DNA of 45,283 nucleotides from Elusimicrobiota bacterium (GTDB lineage: Bacteria; Elusimicrobiota; Elusimicrobia; UBA1565; UBA9628): the NCBI GenBank assembly GCA_030696455.1, contig JAUYSH010000129.1, positions 1 to 45,283 on the forward strand. The letters run 5' to 3'. Position 1 is the first letter of the stretch. Each line of letters opens with the position of its first letter. Below are positions 14,396-21,909 of this stretch, in pieces. The notes below the pieces were generated by a model that was given only the letters and a program-made list of their open reading frames with translations, was not told the DNA's origin and did no database searches. A program made the position numbers and the translations under genes.

Positions 14396-15576
14396 TTCGC
14401 GGCGACCGCCGCTAGTTTAGGCAAGGCCGCCTTCATCGAGGCCAGCGCGGTCTCGATGTTCTCCACGGAGTTGGCGTAGGAGAAGCGCAGGTAGCCCTCG
14501 CCCATGGCGCCGAAGGAGGTGCCGGGAAGACAAGCCACCCCCGCCTGGGCCAGCAGGGCGTCGGCTAAGGTCTTCGACGTTAATCCGGTGCCTTTGATGC
14601 TCGGGAAGACGTAGAACGCCGCCTTCGGCGTTTTGCACGTCACGCCGGGAAGAGCGTTCAGCCCTTTCACGATCACGTCGCGGCGGCGCTTGAACTCGGC
14701 GACCATGGCGGTCACGGAATCCTGCGGGCCGGTCAGGGCCTCGATCGCGGCGTACTGCGAGAACGCGGGGACGCAGGAGTGGTCGTTGGTCGAGAGCTTG
14801 GCGATCGCGTCGATGAGCCATTTGGGGCCGACGCCATAGCCCAGGCGCCAGCCGGTCATGGCCCAGGTTTTTGAAAAGCCATCCAAAAGGATGGTGCGTT
14901 CCTTCATGCCCGGGTAGGTCAGCAAAGAGAGGTGCTTGCCTTCGTAGACGATGCGCGAGTAGATCTCGTCGGCGAGCAGCATCGCGCCGGGGAACTTGGC
15001 CAGCGCCTTGGCCACGCGGTCCATCGTCTCCTGGGTCATCACGCCGCCGGTCGGGTTGGCCGGGGAGTTCAGGATGACGAGCTTGGTCTTCGGCGTGAGC
15101 AGCTTCTCGAACTCCGCGGCGTCGAAATCCCAGTCGAGCTCCTCGCGGATGGGCAGGGGCACGGGCTTGCCGCCGACGTAGTTGATCATGGACTCGTAGA
15201 TCGGGAAGCCGGGGTTGGGGTAGATGACCTCGTCGCCGGGCTCGACCAAGGCGAGGATGGTGAAGAAGATGATGGGCTTGCCGCCGGGGACGATGACGGT
15301 CTCTTCGGCGGCATAGGAGACGCCGCGGGACTTGCTCACGTACTCGGCGATCGCCGCTCTGGTGTCGGGCAGGCCGGCGGAGGGGCCGTAGTGCGTGTGG
15401 CCCGCGTCGAGCGCCTTCTTGGCCGCGTCGCGGATGTTCGCCGGGGTGTCGAAGTCGGGCTCGCCGATCTCAAGGTGCACGATCTTGCGTCCCTGGGCCT
15501 CGAGCGCGCGCGCGCGGGCGAGGACCTCGAAGGCGGTTTCGGTTCCGAGGCGGGAGAAGCTTTTAGCGAGTCTCAT
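14392..15576 (-). CDS. Class I/II PLP aminotransferase (aspartate family)
   Basis: 394 residues, the usual length. NSPANPTGGV (about residue 170), VLADEIYS-type strand (LLADEIYSRIVYEG) and the PLP lysine in DGFSKTWAMTGWRLGY (about 235) define an Igamma aspartate/aromatic aminotransferase. The C-terminal FRFSY-like motif appears as YLRFSYANS with the carboxylate-binding Arg. The start ATG 15576 is six bases after a TAATAT -10, so the transcript is probably leaderless. First gene of the operon with the exporter and HAD protein. Confidence 0.93.
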   Translation of the reverse strand: MRLAKSFSRLGTETAFEVLARARALEAQGRKIVHLEIGEPDFDTPANIRDAAKKALDAGHTHYGPSAGLPDTRAAIAEYVSKSRGVSYAAEETVIVPGGKPIIFFTILALVEPGDEVIYPNPGFPIYESMINYVGGKPVPLPIREELDWDFDAAEFEKLLTPKTKLVILNSPANPTGGVMTQETMDRVAKALAKFPGAMLLADEIYSRIVYEGKHLSLLTYPGMKERTILLDGFSKTWAMTGWRLGYGVGPKWLIDAIAKLSTNDHSCVPAFSQYAAIEALTGPQDSVTAMVAEFKRRRDVIVKGLNALPGVTCKTPKAAFYVFPSIKGTGLTSKTLADALLAQAGVACLPGTSFGAMGEGYLRFSYANSVENIETALASMKAALPKLAAVAAK

Positions 15577-15582
15577 GACGGG

Positions 15583-15588
15583 ATATTA
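15583..15588 (-). promoter_or_regulatory. -10 box TAATAT (leaderless aminotransferase)
   Basis: TAATAT on the minus strand ends exactly six bases before the ATG at 15576. The -35 is not clear. A run of seven A residues lies just upstream on the minus strand. Confidence 0.5.
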
Positions 15589-15609
15589 ACCTTTTTTTGC
15601 CCTGGAGAT

Positions 15610-16098
15610 TCAGGCCGCCCTTCCTAAAATACGGCGTTGGTCGGAATCGCCGAGGACCATGAAGCGGCCGTCCGCGTAGGCGTAGACGACGTGGTCGGGG
15701 CCGCTGAGGGTGCCCTCGAGGAGGACCAGGCGGTGGCGCTCCCGGATCAGGCGCGTCTCGACGAGCATGGTGGCACCCAGGGGCACGCCCTTGCGGAACT
15801 CCGTGGTCAGGCGCGCGGTCATGACGGGACGGCCGGCGAGCCAGGCCGCCGCGCCCAGCGCCTCGTCGAGCGCGGTCAGCAGCGCGCCGCCGTGCACCAG
15901 GCCCGGCGCGCCCTCGGACAGGGCGCCGAACTTCGCGGTCGCGACCAGGGAGCCGTCCTCCCGGCGGTAATACTTGAGGAGGATGCGCCCCTCGGTGCCC
16001 GTCATGCCCGCGAAGGCGCCTCGCGCCTCGGCGAAAGGGAACGGCTGGACGGCTTCCCAGCCGGGAAGCGGCCAGGGCGAGGCGTGGGGCTCTTTCAT
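15610..16098 (-). CDS. PaaI-like hotdog-fold thioesterase
   Basis: 162 residues; ATG 16098 overlaps the peroxidase stop (ATGA). The hotdog helix motif LVHGGALLTALDEALGAAAW (about residues 67-86) includes the Gly-Gly and Asp/Glu of PaaI/THEM4-type acyl-CoA thioesterases, followed by strands MTARLTTEFRKGVPLG. It would hydrolyse an acyl- or aryl-CoA in the cytoplasm. Its partner gene, an exported peroxidase, gives no metabolic hint, but the phenylacetate-like operon starts about 200 bases beyond the peroxidase. Confidence 0.83.
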   Translation of the reverse strand: MKEPHASPWPLPGWEAVQPFPFAEARGAFAGMTGTEGRILLKYYRREDGSLVATAKFGALSEGAPGLVHGGALLTALDEALGAAAWLAGRPVMTARLTTEFRKGVPLGATMLVETRLIRERHRLVLLEGTLSGPDHVVYAYADGRFMVLGDSDQRRILGRAA

Positions 16099-17102
16099 TC
16101 CGGCATTTTAGGAAATTTGACGGCCACCGGGTCGCCGTTCAGCGCGTCCATGAAGGCCACGAGGTCCTTCTTCTCCTGCGCGGTCAGGCGCAGCGGCTTC
16201 ATGCGCCCGTCGAGATGCGGGTTGGCGAAGCCGCCCCGGTCGTAGTAGTCGATCACCGCCTCCAAGGTCGTCTCGGAGCCGTCATGCATGTAAGGGGCGG
16301 TGTATCTGAGGTTGCGCAAAGTCGGGGTTTTAAAAGCGCCGGTATGATTCGGGTCCTTGGTCTGACCGAAGCGGCCGGGGTTCGGCTTCTCCGCCGCCAT
16401 GCCCACGCCGATGTTGTGGAAGTCGGAGTTGGAGAAGTTGAAGCCGTCGTGGCAGATCGCGCAGTTGCCCTTGCCGTGGAACACGTGGTGGCCGCGGATC
16501 GCCGACTCGCTCATCGCCTTCTTGTCCCCCGCCTGCCAGCGGTCATAGGGCGAGTTCCCCGTCAGCACGGTGCGCTCGAAGGTCGCGATGGCCTTGGCCA
16601 CGCGGTCGATGTCGATGCCTTCGTCGCCGAAGGACTCCTTGAAAAGCGGGGCGTAGCCCTTGATCGTCTTTAGGAGAGCGACGGCCTCGGCGTGCGTGAA
16701 GCCCATCTCGAGCGGGTTCTCGATCGGGCCCTTGGCCTGCTCCTCGAGGCTCGGAGCGCGGCCGTCCCAGAACTGGAACTCCATGTAGGCGGAGTTGAGC
16801 ACGGTCGGCGCGGAGACGCCGCCCTTCTGCCCCTTGATGCCGGTCGACACCGGGGCCTGGTCGGTCCAGCCCTTCTCCGGGGCGTGGCAGGTCGCGCAGG
16901 ACACGGTGCCGTCGCGCGAGAGGCGCTTGTCGAAGTAGAGCCGCTTGCCGAGGTCCACCTTCGCGTCGGTGATGGGGTTGTCCGCGGGAACGTCGGGAGC
17001 CTTCAGGCCGAGCGGGACCGGATACGGATAATCGGGGCCGTCGAAGGCGAGGGCGGGCGCGGCGCAGGCGGCGAGCAGGACGGCGGCGAGCAGGCGGATC
17101 AT
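16095..17102 (-). CDS. Di-heme cytochrome c peroxidase (CcpA/MauG family)
   Basis: 335 residues. The signal peptide ends ...AAPALAFD. Two c-type heme motifs, CATCH (about residue 70) and CAICH (about 215), each bind a covalent heme. Conserved surroundings include LGKRLYFDKRLSRDG, NSAYMEFQFWDGRAPSLEEQA, FKTPTLRNL and PYMHDGS with a Met/His heme-ligand candidate. It reduces hydrogen peroxide in the periplasm with electrons from a small cytochrome or similar donor. AAGGAG lies five bases before the ATG. The promoter is strong and overlaps an AT-rich dyad suggestive of Fur/PerR control. Co-transcribed with the thioesterase. Confidence 0.94.
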   Translation of the reverse strand: MIRLLAAVLLAACAAPALAFDGPDYPYPVPLGLKAPDVPADNPITDAKVDLGKRLYFDKRLSRDGTVSCATCHAPEKGWTDQAPVSTGIKGQKGGVSAPTVLNSAYMEFQFWDGRAPSLEEQAKGPIENPLEMGFTHAEAVALLKTIKGYAPLFKESFGDEGIDIDRVAKAIATFERTVLTGNSPYDRWQAGDKKAMSESAIRGHHVFHGKGNCAICHDGFNFSNSDFHNIGVGMAAEKPNPGRFGQTKDPNHTGAFKTPTLRNLRYTAPYMHDGSETTLEAVIDYYDRGGFANPHLDGRMKPLRLTAQEKKDLVAFMDALNGDPVAVKFPKMPE

Positions 17103-17109
17103 GGGCGCT

Positions 17110-17167
17110 CCTTGAGGATAATAATTATTACCAGATAATTATATCCTTAAGGCTTCTGAGCTGTCAA
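17110..17167 (-). promoter_or_regulatory. Strong promoter and AT-rich operator of the peroxidase gene
   Basis: Minus strand: -35 TTGACA at 17167-17162, 18-base spacer, -10 TATAAT at 17143-17138. The leader is about 29 bases. Overlapping the -10 and leader is a large dyad: CCTTGAGGATAATAATTAT (17110-17128) with ATAATTATATCCTTAAGG (17135-17152), including the perfect palindrome TAATAATTATTA (17119-17130). The AT-rich GATAAT half-sites resemble Fur/PerR boxes. The end nearest the gene holds the ribosome site and a TATCCTCAAGGA core shared with other palindromes. Confidence 0.7.
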
Positions 17168-17240
17168 GCCTTGGCTACCTGGCCGCAACAGACCGGCCGG
17201 AAGGCTGACAGAGGCGCGCTGTAGGACTACCCCGGAGCGC

Positions 17241-17294
17241 GTTTATCTCAAGATAAACATGCGGCGTTGACGCCTCCGAATTTGGTTGAATAAT
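17241..17294 (+). promoter_or_regulatory. Operator-like palindrome and promoter of the catabolic operon
   Basis: GTTTATCT-CA-AGATAAAC (17241-17258) is a perfect dyad eight bases upstream of -35 TTGACG (17267-17272). AATAAT at 17289-17294 is the -10 (16-base spacer). A ribosome site GGAGG at 17316-17320 precedes ATG 17325. The palindrome is a likely operator for a TetR- or GntR-type regulator not encoded in this window. Confidence 0.55.
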
Positions 17295-17324
17295 CGCCAG
17301 CCGTCGACGAGACCCGGAGGACGA

Positions 17325-18830
17325 ATGAGCACCGCCACGATGCCCGAAGTTCACCCCCTTCTCAAGGATTTCCTGTCGCGCAAGGTCCACAAGCTCCTGA
17401 TCGACGGCAAGCCCGCGGACGCCGCCTCCGGCAAGACCTTCGCCGTCGTGAACCCGGCCACCGGCGAGCCGCTCGGCGCCGTCGCCGAGGCGGACTCGGC
17501 CGACGTCGACCGGGCGGTATCCTCCGCGCGCGCGGCCCTCGAGGGTCCGTGGTCGAAGCTGTCGCCCGCCGAGCGCGAGAAGGTGCTCCACAAGGCCGCC
17601 GACCTGCTCGAGGCCCGCGCCGAGGCCTTCGCCCAGCTCGAGAGCCTCGACAACGGCAAGCCGATCCGCGAGGCCAAGAACGGCGACCTGCCCCTGGCCG
17701 TCGGCCTCCTGCGCTACTTCGGCGGCTGGCCCACCAAGATCCACGGCGAGACCACGCCCGTCTCGGTGCCGTATTTCCCGGGCGCCAAGTTCCTTCATTA
17801 CACGGTGCGGGAGCCCGTGGGGGTGGTGGGCGCCATCATTCCGTGGAACTTCCCTCTTCTGATGGCGGTCGAGCGTCTCGCCCCGGCCCTGGCATGCGGG
17901 AACGCGATCGTCCTTAAGCCCGCCGAGCAGACGCCGCTCAGCGCTCTTTGGCTGGGAGAACTTCTTCTCGAGGCGGGCGTGCCTCCGGGCGTCGTGAACG
18001 TGGTGCCGGGCTTCGGACCCACGGCCGGGGCGGCGATCGCCCGGCACTTGCAGATCGACAAAGTGACCTTCACCGGCTCCACCGAGGTCGGCCGCGAGGT
18101 CGTCAAGGCCTCCGCGGGAAACATGAAGCGCATCTCGATGGAGCTGGGCGGCAAGTCCCCGAACATCGTGTTCGCCGACGCCGACCTCGACGCCGCCGCG
18201 AAGGGCATCTTCATGGGCATCTTCTACAACCAGGGGCAGTGCTGCTCCGCCGGCTCGCGGGTCTTCATCGAAAGACCGGCCTACGAGAAGATGGTCGCGG
18301 CGCTCGCCGAGCGGGCGAAGACGGTCAAACAAGGAAACCCTTTGGATCCCAAGACTCACATGGGTCCGTTGGTTTCCAAGGAGCAGCGCGATCGCGTGCT
18401 CTCCTATATCGAGTCCGGTAAAAAAGAAGGCGCCCAATTGCTTTCCGGCGGCGCAGCCGCCGAAGGTCCGGGGTTTTTCGTCCAGCCGACGGTGTTCGGC
18501 GGCGTGAAGGACGAGATGAAGATCTCCCGCGAGGAGATCTTCGGGCCCGTGGTCGCCGTCATGCCGTTCGATTCCCTCGACGAGGTCATGGCCCGCGCGA
18601 ACTCCAGCGACTACGGCCTCGTGGCCGCCGTCTGGACCAAGGACGTCAAGAAGGCCCATCAGGCCGCCGCCAAGCTCAAGGCCGGCACGGTCTGGATCAA
18701 CTGCTACCACTTCGTGGACGCGGCGGCGCCGTGGGGCGGCGTCAAGCAGTCGGGGTACGGAAGAGAGAAGGGGCAATACGCGTTGGAAAACTACACCTCC
18801 CTCAAATCGGTGTGGGTGGATCTCAATTGA
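17325..18830 (+). CDS. NAD(P)-dependent aldehyde dehydrogenase (ALDH1/2-like)
   Basis: 501 residues from ATG 17325, four bases after GGAGG; a frame extension to 17286 is not needed. Catalytic Cys in NQGQCCSAGSRVF (about 306), Glu in MELGGKSPN (about 272), Asn in IPWNFPLL and cofactor motif FTGSTEVGR are present. The sequence is of the mammalian ALDH1/2, betaine- and phenylacetaldehyde-dehydrogenase type. It oxidises an aldehyde to the acid. As first gene of an operon with two crotonases and a PaaA-like protein, phenylacetaldehyde or another aryl/alkyl aldehyde is a reasonable guess. Its stop overlaps the next start (TGATG). Confidence 0.93.
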   Translation: MSTATMPEVHPLLKDFLSRKVHKLLIDGKPADAASGKTFAVVNPATGEPLGAVAEADSADVDRAVSSARAALEGPWSKLSPAEREKVLHKAADLLEARAEAFAQLESLDNGKPIREAKNGDLPLAVGLLRYFGGWPTKIHGETTPVSVPYFPGAKFLHYTVREPVGVVGAIIPWNFPLLMAVERLAPALACGNAIVLKPAEQTPLSALWLGELLLEAGVPPGVVNVVPGFGPTAGAAIARHLQIDKVTFTGSTEVGREVVKASAGNMKRISMELGGKSPNIVFADADLDAAAKGIFMGIFYNQGQCCSAGSRVFIERPAYEKMVAALAERAKTVKQGNPLDPKTHMGPLVSKEQRDRVLSYIESGKKEGAQLLSGGAAAEGPGFFVQPTVFGGVKDEMKISREEIFGPVVAVMPFDSLDEVMARANSSDYGLVAAVWTKDVKKAHQAAAKLKAGTVWINCYHFVDAAAPWGGVKQSGYGREKGQYALENYTSLKSVWVDLN

Positions 18831-19618
18831 TGACGAGCATCGCTGCCGAGGTGATCGTCGAGACCGAAGGCGCGGTTGGGATCGTCACGCTCAATCGTCC
18901 GTCGGCCTTGAACGCGTTGTCGATCGCCGTGATGGACGCCGTGGTGGAGGCCTTGGGCGGGTTTGATCGAGATCCAGGCATCCACGCCATGGTCTTGGCC
19001 GGTTTGCCCAAAGCGTTCGCCGCCGGCGCCGATATCGGCGAAATGAAAAACATCACCGGCGGCGGAGCCGCCGAACAGCAGCTGGCGAATCACCTGTCGC
19101 ATTGGGACAAGATCGGGAACCTGAAAAAGCCGGTCATCGCCGCCGTTTCCGGATTCGCCTTGGGCGGCGGGTGCGAGTTGGCGATGGCGTGCGACATGAT
19201 CGTCGCGTCCGAAACCGCCGTTTTCGGCCAGCCGGAGGTATTAATCGGCGTGATGCCCGGAGCGGGTGGAACGCAGAGGTTGACCAAAGCCGTGGGCAAG
19301 CAGCTGTCCATGGAGATGAACCTCACGGGCCGAAAACTGGCGGCGCGCGAGGCCCTGTCATTTGGTTTGGTGAATCGAGTCGTGCCCGTCGAATCATTTT
19401 TAAGCGAAGCCAAAAAATTGGCGCATACGATCGCGGCCCAACCGCCGCTCGCCGTGCAGGCCGCGAAAGCTTCAGTCCGCGAAGCGTTGGATTCGAAGTT
19501 GTCGGAAGGTCTTTCATTCGAGCGCCAGTCTTTTTTTCGTTTATTCGATTCTCAGGACCAGAAAGAGGGCATGACCGCCTTTTTCGAAAAACGGAAGCCC
19601 GTTTGGAACGGCAAATAG
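18830..19618 (+). CDS. Enoyl-CoA hydratase (ECHS1/PaaF-like)
   Basis: 262 residues; ATG 18830 shares a base with the previous stop. Crotonase fold with oxyanion-hole motifs KAFAAGADI and GFALGGGCELAMACD. Both catalytic glutamates of true hydratases are kept: Glu in GGCELA (about 122) and in FGQPEVLIGVMPGAGGTQRL (about 142). It should hydrate trans-2-enoyl-CoA to 3-hydroxyacyl-CoA. Codons here are visibly richer in A/T than in neighbouring genes (AAAAAATTGG, TTTTTAAGC), perhaps a sign of separate origin. Followed after one base by the second crotonase. Confidence 0.92.
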   Translation: MTSIAAEVIVETEGAVGIVTLNRPSALNALSIAVMDAVVEALGGFDRDPGIHAMVLAGLPKAFAAGADIGEMKNITGGGAAEQQLANHLSHWDKIGNLKKPVIAAVSGFALGGGCELAMACDMIVASETAVFGQPEVLIGVMPGAGGTQRLTKAVGKQLSMEMNLTGRKLAAREALSFGLVNRVVPVESFLSEAKKLAHTIAAQPPLAVQAAKASVREALDSKLSEGLSFERQSFFRLFDSQDQKEGMTAFFEKRKPVWNGK

Positions 19619-19619
19619 A

Positions 19620-20405
19620 ATGGATCTCCTGAACGAGCAGAAAGACGGAGTGCTCACGCTCACGCTGAATCGCCCCGACGTCCTCAACGCGTTGACCTTG
19701 GACATGATGAAGGGCATCCGTGAAGCCCTGAAAAAAGCGTCCTCGGACAAAGCCGTCAAGGCCGTCATTCTAACCGCGAGCGGCCGCGCCTTCTGCGCCG
19801 GCGCCGACCTCGGCGATCTGCAGCGCCGCCAAAAGGCCTCGGCGTTTTCCCTCGGTGACGAGCTCCGCGACCATTTCAACCCCCTCGTCGCCCAGATCCG
19901 TCGTCTCGAGAAGCCGGTGATCGGCGCCATCAACGGCCTCGCGGCCGGCGCCGGCGCCAGCATAATCCTCTCGACGGATCTGAAGGTGTGCGCCGAGAAT
20001 GCGACCTTCCTCAACGCCTTCGTCCGCGTCGGCCTCGTCCCCGACTCCGGCATGACCTACTCCCTGCCCCGCTTCCTCGGCTATTCGAAGGCGCTCGAGC
20101 ACATGTGGCTCGCCAAGCCCGTCACCGCGGAGCAGGCGCTCGCCTGCGGCCTGGTCAACAAGGTCGTCCCCGCCGAGTCCGTCCTCGTCGAGGCGCAGAG
20201 GATCGCCGCCGAGCTCGTGAAGATGCCGCCGCTCGCCTTGGCCTTGACGAAGCGCGCCGTCAACCGCTCGTTGGAGGCCCCGTCGCTCGACGAGCAGATG
20301 GAATACGAAGCCCAGCTTCAAGAAATATTGGGAAAGACGAAAGATCATGCCGAAGGCGTCGGCGCCTTCCTCGAGAAGCGCCCCGCTCAGTTCAAAGGAG
20401 AATGA
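19620..20405 (+). CDS. Crotonase-family isomerase (PaaG-like)
   Basis: 261 residues. Crotonase motifs GRAFCAGADLGDL and NGLAAGAGASIILSTDL are present, but the first hydratase glutamate is replaced (AGASII), and the second region reads GLVPDSGMTYSLPRFLG. The Asp in VPDSG matches the catalytic Asp of PaaG, the ring-1,2-epoxyphenylacetyl-CoA isomerase, so an isomerase rather than a hydratase is likely. The C-terminus (FLEKRPAQFKGE) is the family's usual ending. AAAGGAG for the next gene sits in its last codons. Confidence 0.86.
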   Translation: MDLLNEQKDGVLTLTLNRPDVLNALTLDMMKGIREALKKASSDKAVKAVILTASGRAFCAGADLGDLQRRQKASAFSLGDELRDHFNPLVAQIRRLEKPVIGAINGLAAGAGASIILSTDLKVCAENATFLNAFVRVGLVPDSGMTYSLPRFLGYSKALEHMWLAKPVTAEQALACGLVNKVVPAESVLVEAQRIAAELVKMPPLALALTKRAVNRSLEAPSLDEQMEYEAQLQEILGKTKDHAEGVGAFLEKRPAQFKGE

Positions 20406-20407
20406 CC

Positions 20408-21235
20408 ATGACCCTCGAACCGAACCGCATCCGCGAAGAGAAGCTCCTCGCGAAAATCGCCAAAGGCCAGAAGATCACCGAGCTCTCCGAGATGAGCGAC
20501 GAGTACCGCGAGCACCTCACGAATCTGATGTCGATGCAGGCCGACTCCGAGCTGGCCGGCGCGTTCGGCTACGTGCCGTGGATCCAGAAGTCCCCCGACA
20601 TCAAGGAGACCTTGCAGGTCGCGCAGATCGTCAAGGACGAGGTCCGCCACGCGCGGGTGATGTACCGCCTCCTCGAGGGCATGGGCGTCGACGTCGACGA
20701 GTACTACAAGACCCACAACTTCAACCTCCGGGTCGACGCCGACGACATCGGAACCCTCCGGGCCGCGGACGATAAGCGCGTCAACATCTTCTACTACCCC
20801 ATCGACACCTGGTACGACTTCATCATGTTCAATTTCTGCATGGACCGCGGCGCGGGCCATCAGCTCGAGGACTCCCTCGACTGCTCCTACAAGCCTTGGT
20901 GCGACGGGATGGAGGGCATCTTCAAGGAAGAGGAGATGCACATGGCGCACGGCGACCAATGGGCCAAGAAGCTCTCCGAGGACCCGAAGACGCACGACGA
21001 CCTGCAGGCGGCGTTCGACAAATGGTATCCGCGGACGATGAATATCTTCGGACGCGCGAATTCTCCTAAAAACGTGATTTATCGCAAGTACGGCCTGAAG
21101 AAGCGCGACAACGACGAGGTCCGCCAGGCCTTCGCCGCCGACATCAAGGACAAGGCCGCGAAATTCGGCCTCAAGGTCCCCGCCTGGACGCCGGTGGCGG
21201 CGAAGATGTCCGAAGAGCCTTTCATCCCCGGATGA
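20408..21235 (+). CDS. PaaA-like di-iron acyl-CoA oxygenase subunit
   Basis: 275 residues from ATG 20408, which has AAAGGAG seven bases upstream; ATG 20402 is too close to that site. Ferritin-like four-helix bundle of the PaaA/PaaC family. Helix 1 ADSELAGAFGY gives Glu48; KDEVRHARVMYRLLEGMG gives Glu78 and His81; KEEEMHMAHG gives Glu175 and His178. These match the di-iron ligands of catalytic PaaA (SEIVG, DEAGH, EESFH in E. coli). PaaA epoxidises phenylacetyl-CoA but normally needs PaaC as scaffold and PaaE as reductase; none of PaaB, C, D, E or K is here. It may act on another CoA ester with partners encoded elsewhere. Confidence 0.85.
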   Translation: MTLEPNRIREEKLLAKIAKGQKITELSEMSDEYREHLTNLMSMQADSELAGAFGYVPWIQKSPDIKETLQVAQIVKDEVRHARVMYRLLEGMGVDVDEYYKTHNFNLRVDADDIGTLRAADDKRVNIFYYPIDTWYDFIMFNFCMDRGAGHQLEDSLDCSYKPWCDGMEGIFKEEEMHMAHGDQWAKKLSEDPKTHDDLQAAFDKWYPRTMNIFGRANSPKNVIYRKYGLKKRDNDEVRQAFAADIKDKAAKFGLKVPAWTPVAAKMSEEPFIPG

Positions 21236-21909
21236 CGGCGGGTCTTCTCCTCACCGAGGTCCGCGACCGCGCGCTGGCGCGTCCGTGGCTGCTCGCCCCC
21301 CCGCTGCTGGGGATGCTCGGCCAGAACGTCCTGTCCCTGCTCTCTCCCGGCGCGCCCGGCGCGATGGCGATCAAGTCCTTGCTCGCCGTGGCGCTGACGG
21401 TCGCCGTGACGGCGCTGTTCGCCGAATTGTGGCTCGGCGACGGCCGCAGCGTGGACCCCAAGCGCCTGGTCGCGACCGGGGCGTTGTACGCGATCCCGTA
21501 TCCGCTTCTGCTCGTTTTCGGCGTGCTCACCACGCCGGTCGCGTACTGGCTGCTGCGGGCGGACGTGCCCCAGTCCGCCTCGATGGGAGGGCTCTATCTC
21601 ATGCTCGCCGCGGGCAAGCTCGCGGCCTTCGCGTTGGGCGCGGTCTCCTCGATCGCCGCGGCCCGCCGGAGCGAATCCGCGGGCGCCCTCGGGGCTCTGC
21701 TGCTCGGCGCGCGCGTGCTGGGCGCGAACGCGCTCTTCTTCTTTCTCGCGCTGGCCGGGTTCTGGGCGTTTCAGGAGATGTGCGTGATTCTCACGCGCGC
21801 CCTCGCCCCCGGCATGCTCTCGGGGTTCTTCACGACGATCGTTCCCCTGCTCGGCTGCGTGGCGTTCCCCATCGAGGCCTGGCGCTCAGGCCGTCTGAAG
21901 CAGCCATGA
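21232..21909 (+). CDS. Polytopic membrane protein, unknown
   Basis: 225 residues; ATG overlaps the PaaA stop (ATGA), and its own stop overlaps the next start. About five hydrophobic segments: around residues 18-38, 45-66, 80-105, 120-145 and 155-215. The pattern resembles Yip1-type bundles (LLTEVRDRALARPWLLAPPLLGM at the N-terminus), but I cannot assign a family. Its place between a catabolic block and a glycosyltransferase suggests it belongs to the envelope half of the operon. Confidence 0.7.
   Translation: MTAGLLLTEVRDRALARPWLLAPPLLGMLGQNVLSLLSPGAPGAMAIKSLLAVALTVAVTALFAELWLGDGRSVDPKRLVATGALYAIPYPLLLVFGVLTTPVAYWLLRADVPQSASMGGLYLMLAAGKLAAFALGAVSSIAAARRSESAGALGALLLGARVLGANALFFFLALAGFWAFQEMCVILTRALAPGMLSGFFTTIVPLLGCVAFPIEAWRSGRLKQP

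Noticed and set aside
17175-18776. 533-codon minus-strand frame opposite the aldehyde dehydrogenase gene
   Set aside because: Antisense shadow; the plus frame has all ALDH motifs and a ribosome site, while the minus frame matches nothing and is His/Arg/Gly-rich.
17325-21235. A complete phenylacetate degradation (paa) cluster
   Set aside because: PaaB, C, D, E, K, J and the PaaZ fusion are missing; only PaaA-, PaaF- and PaaG-like genes plus an aldehyde dehydrogenase are here.
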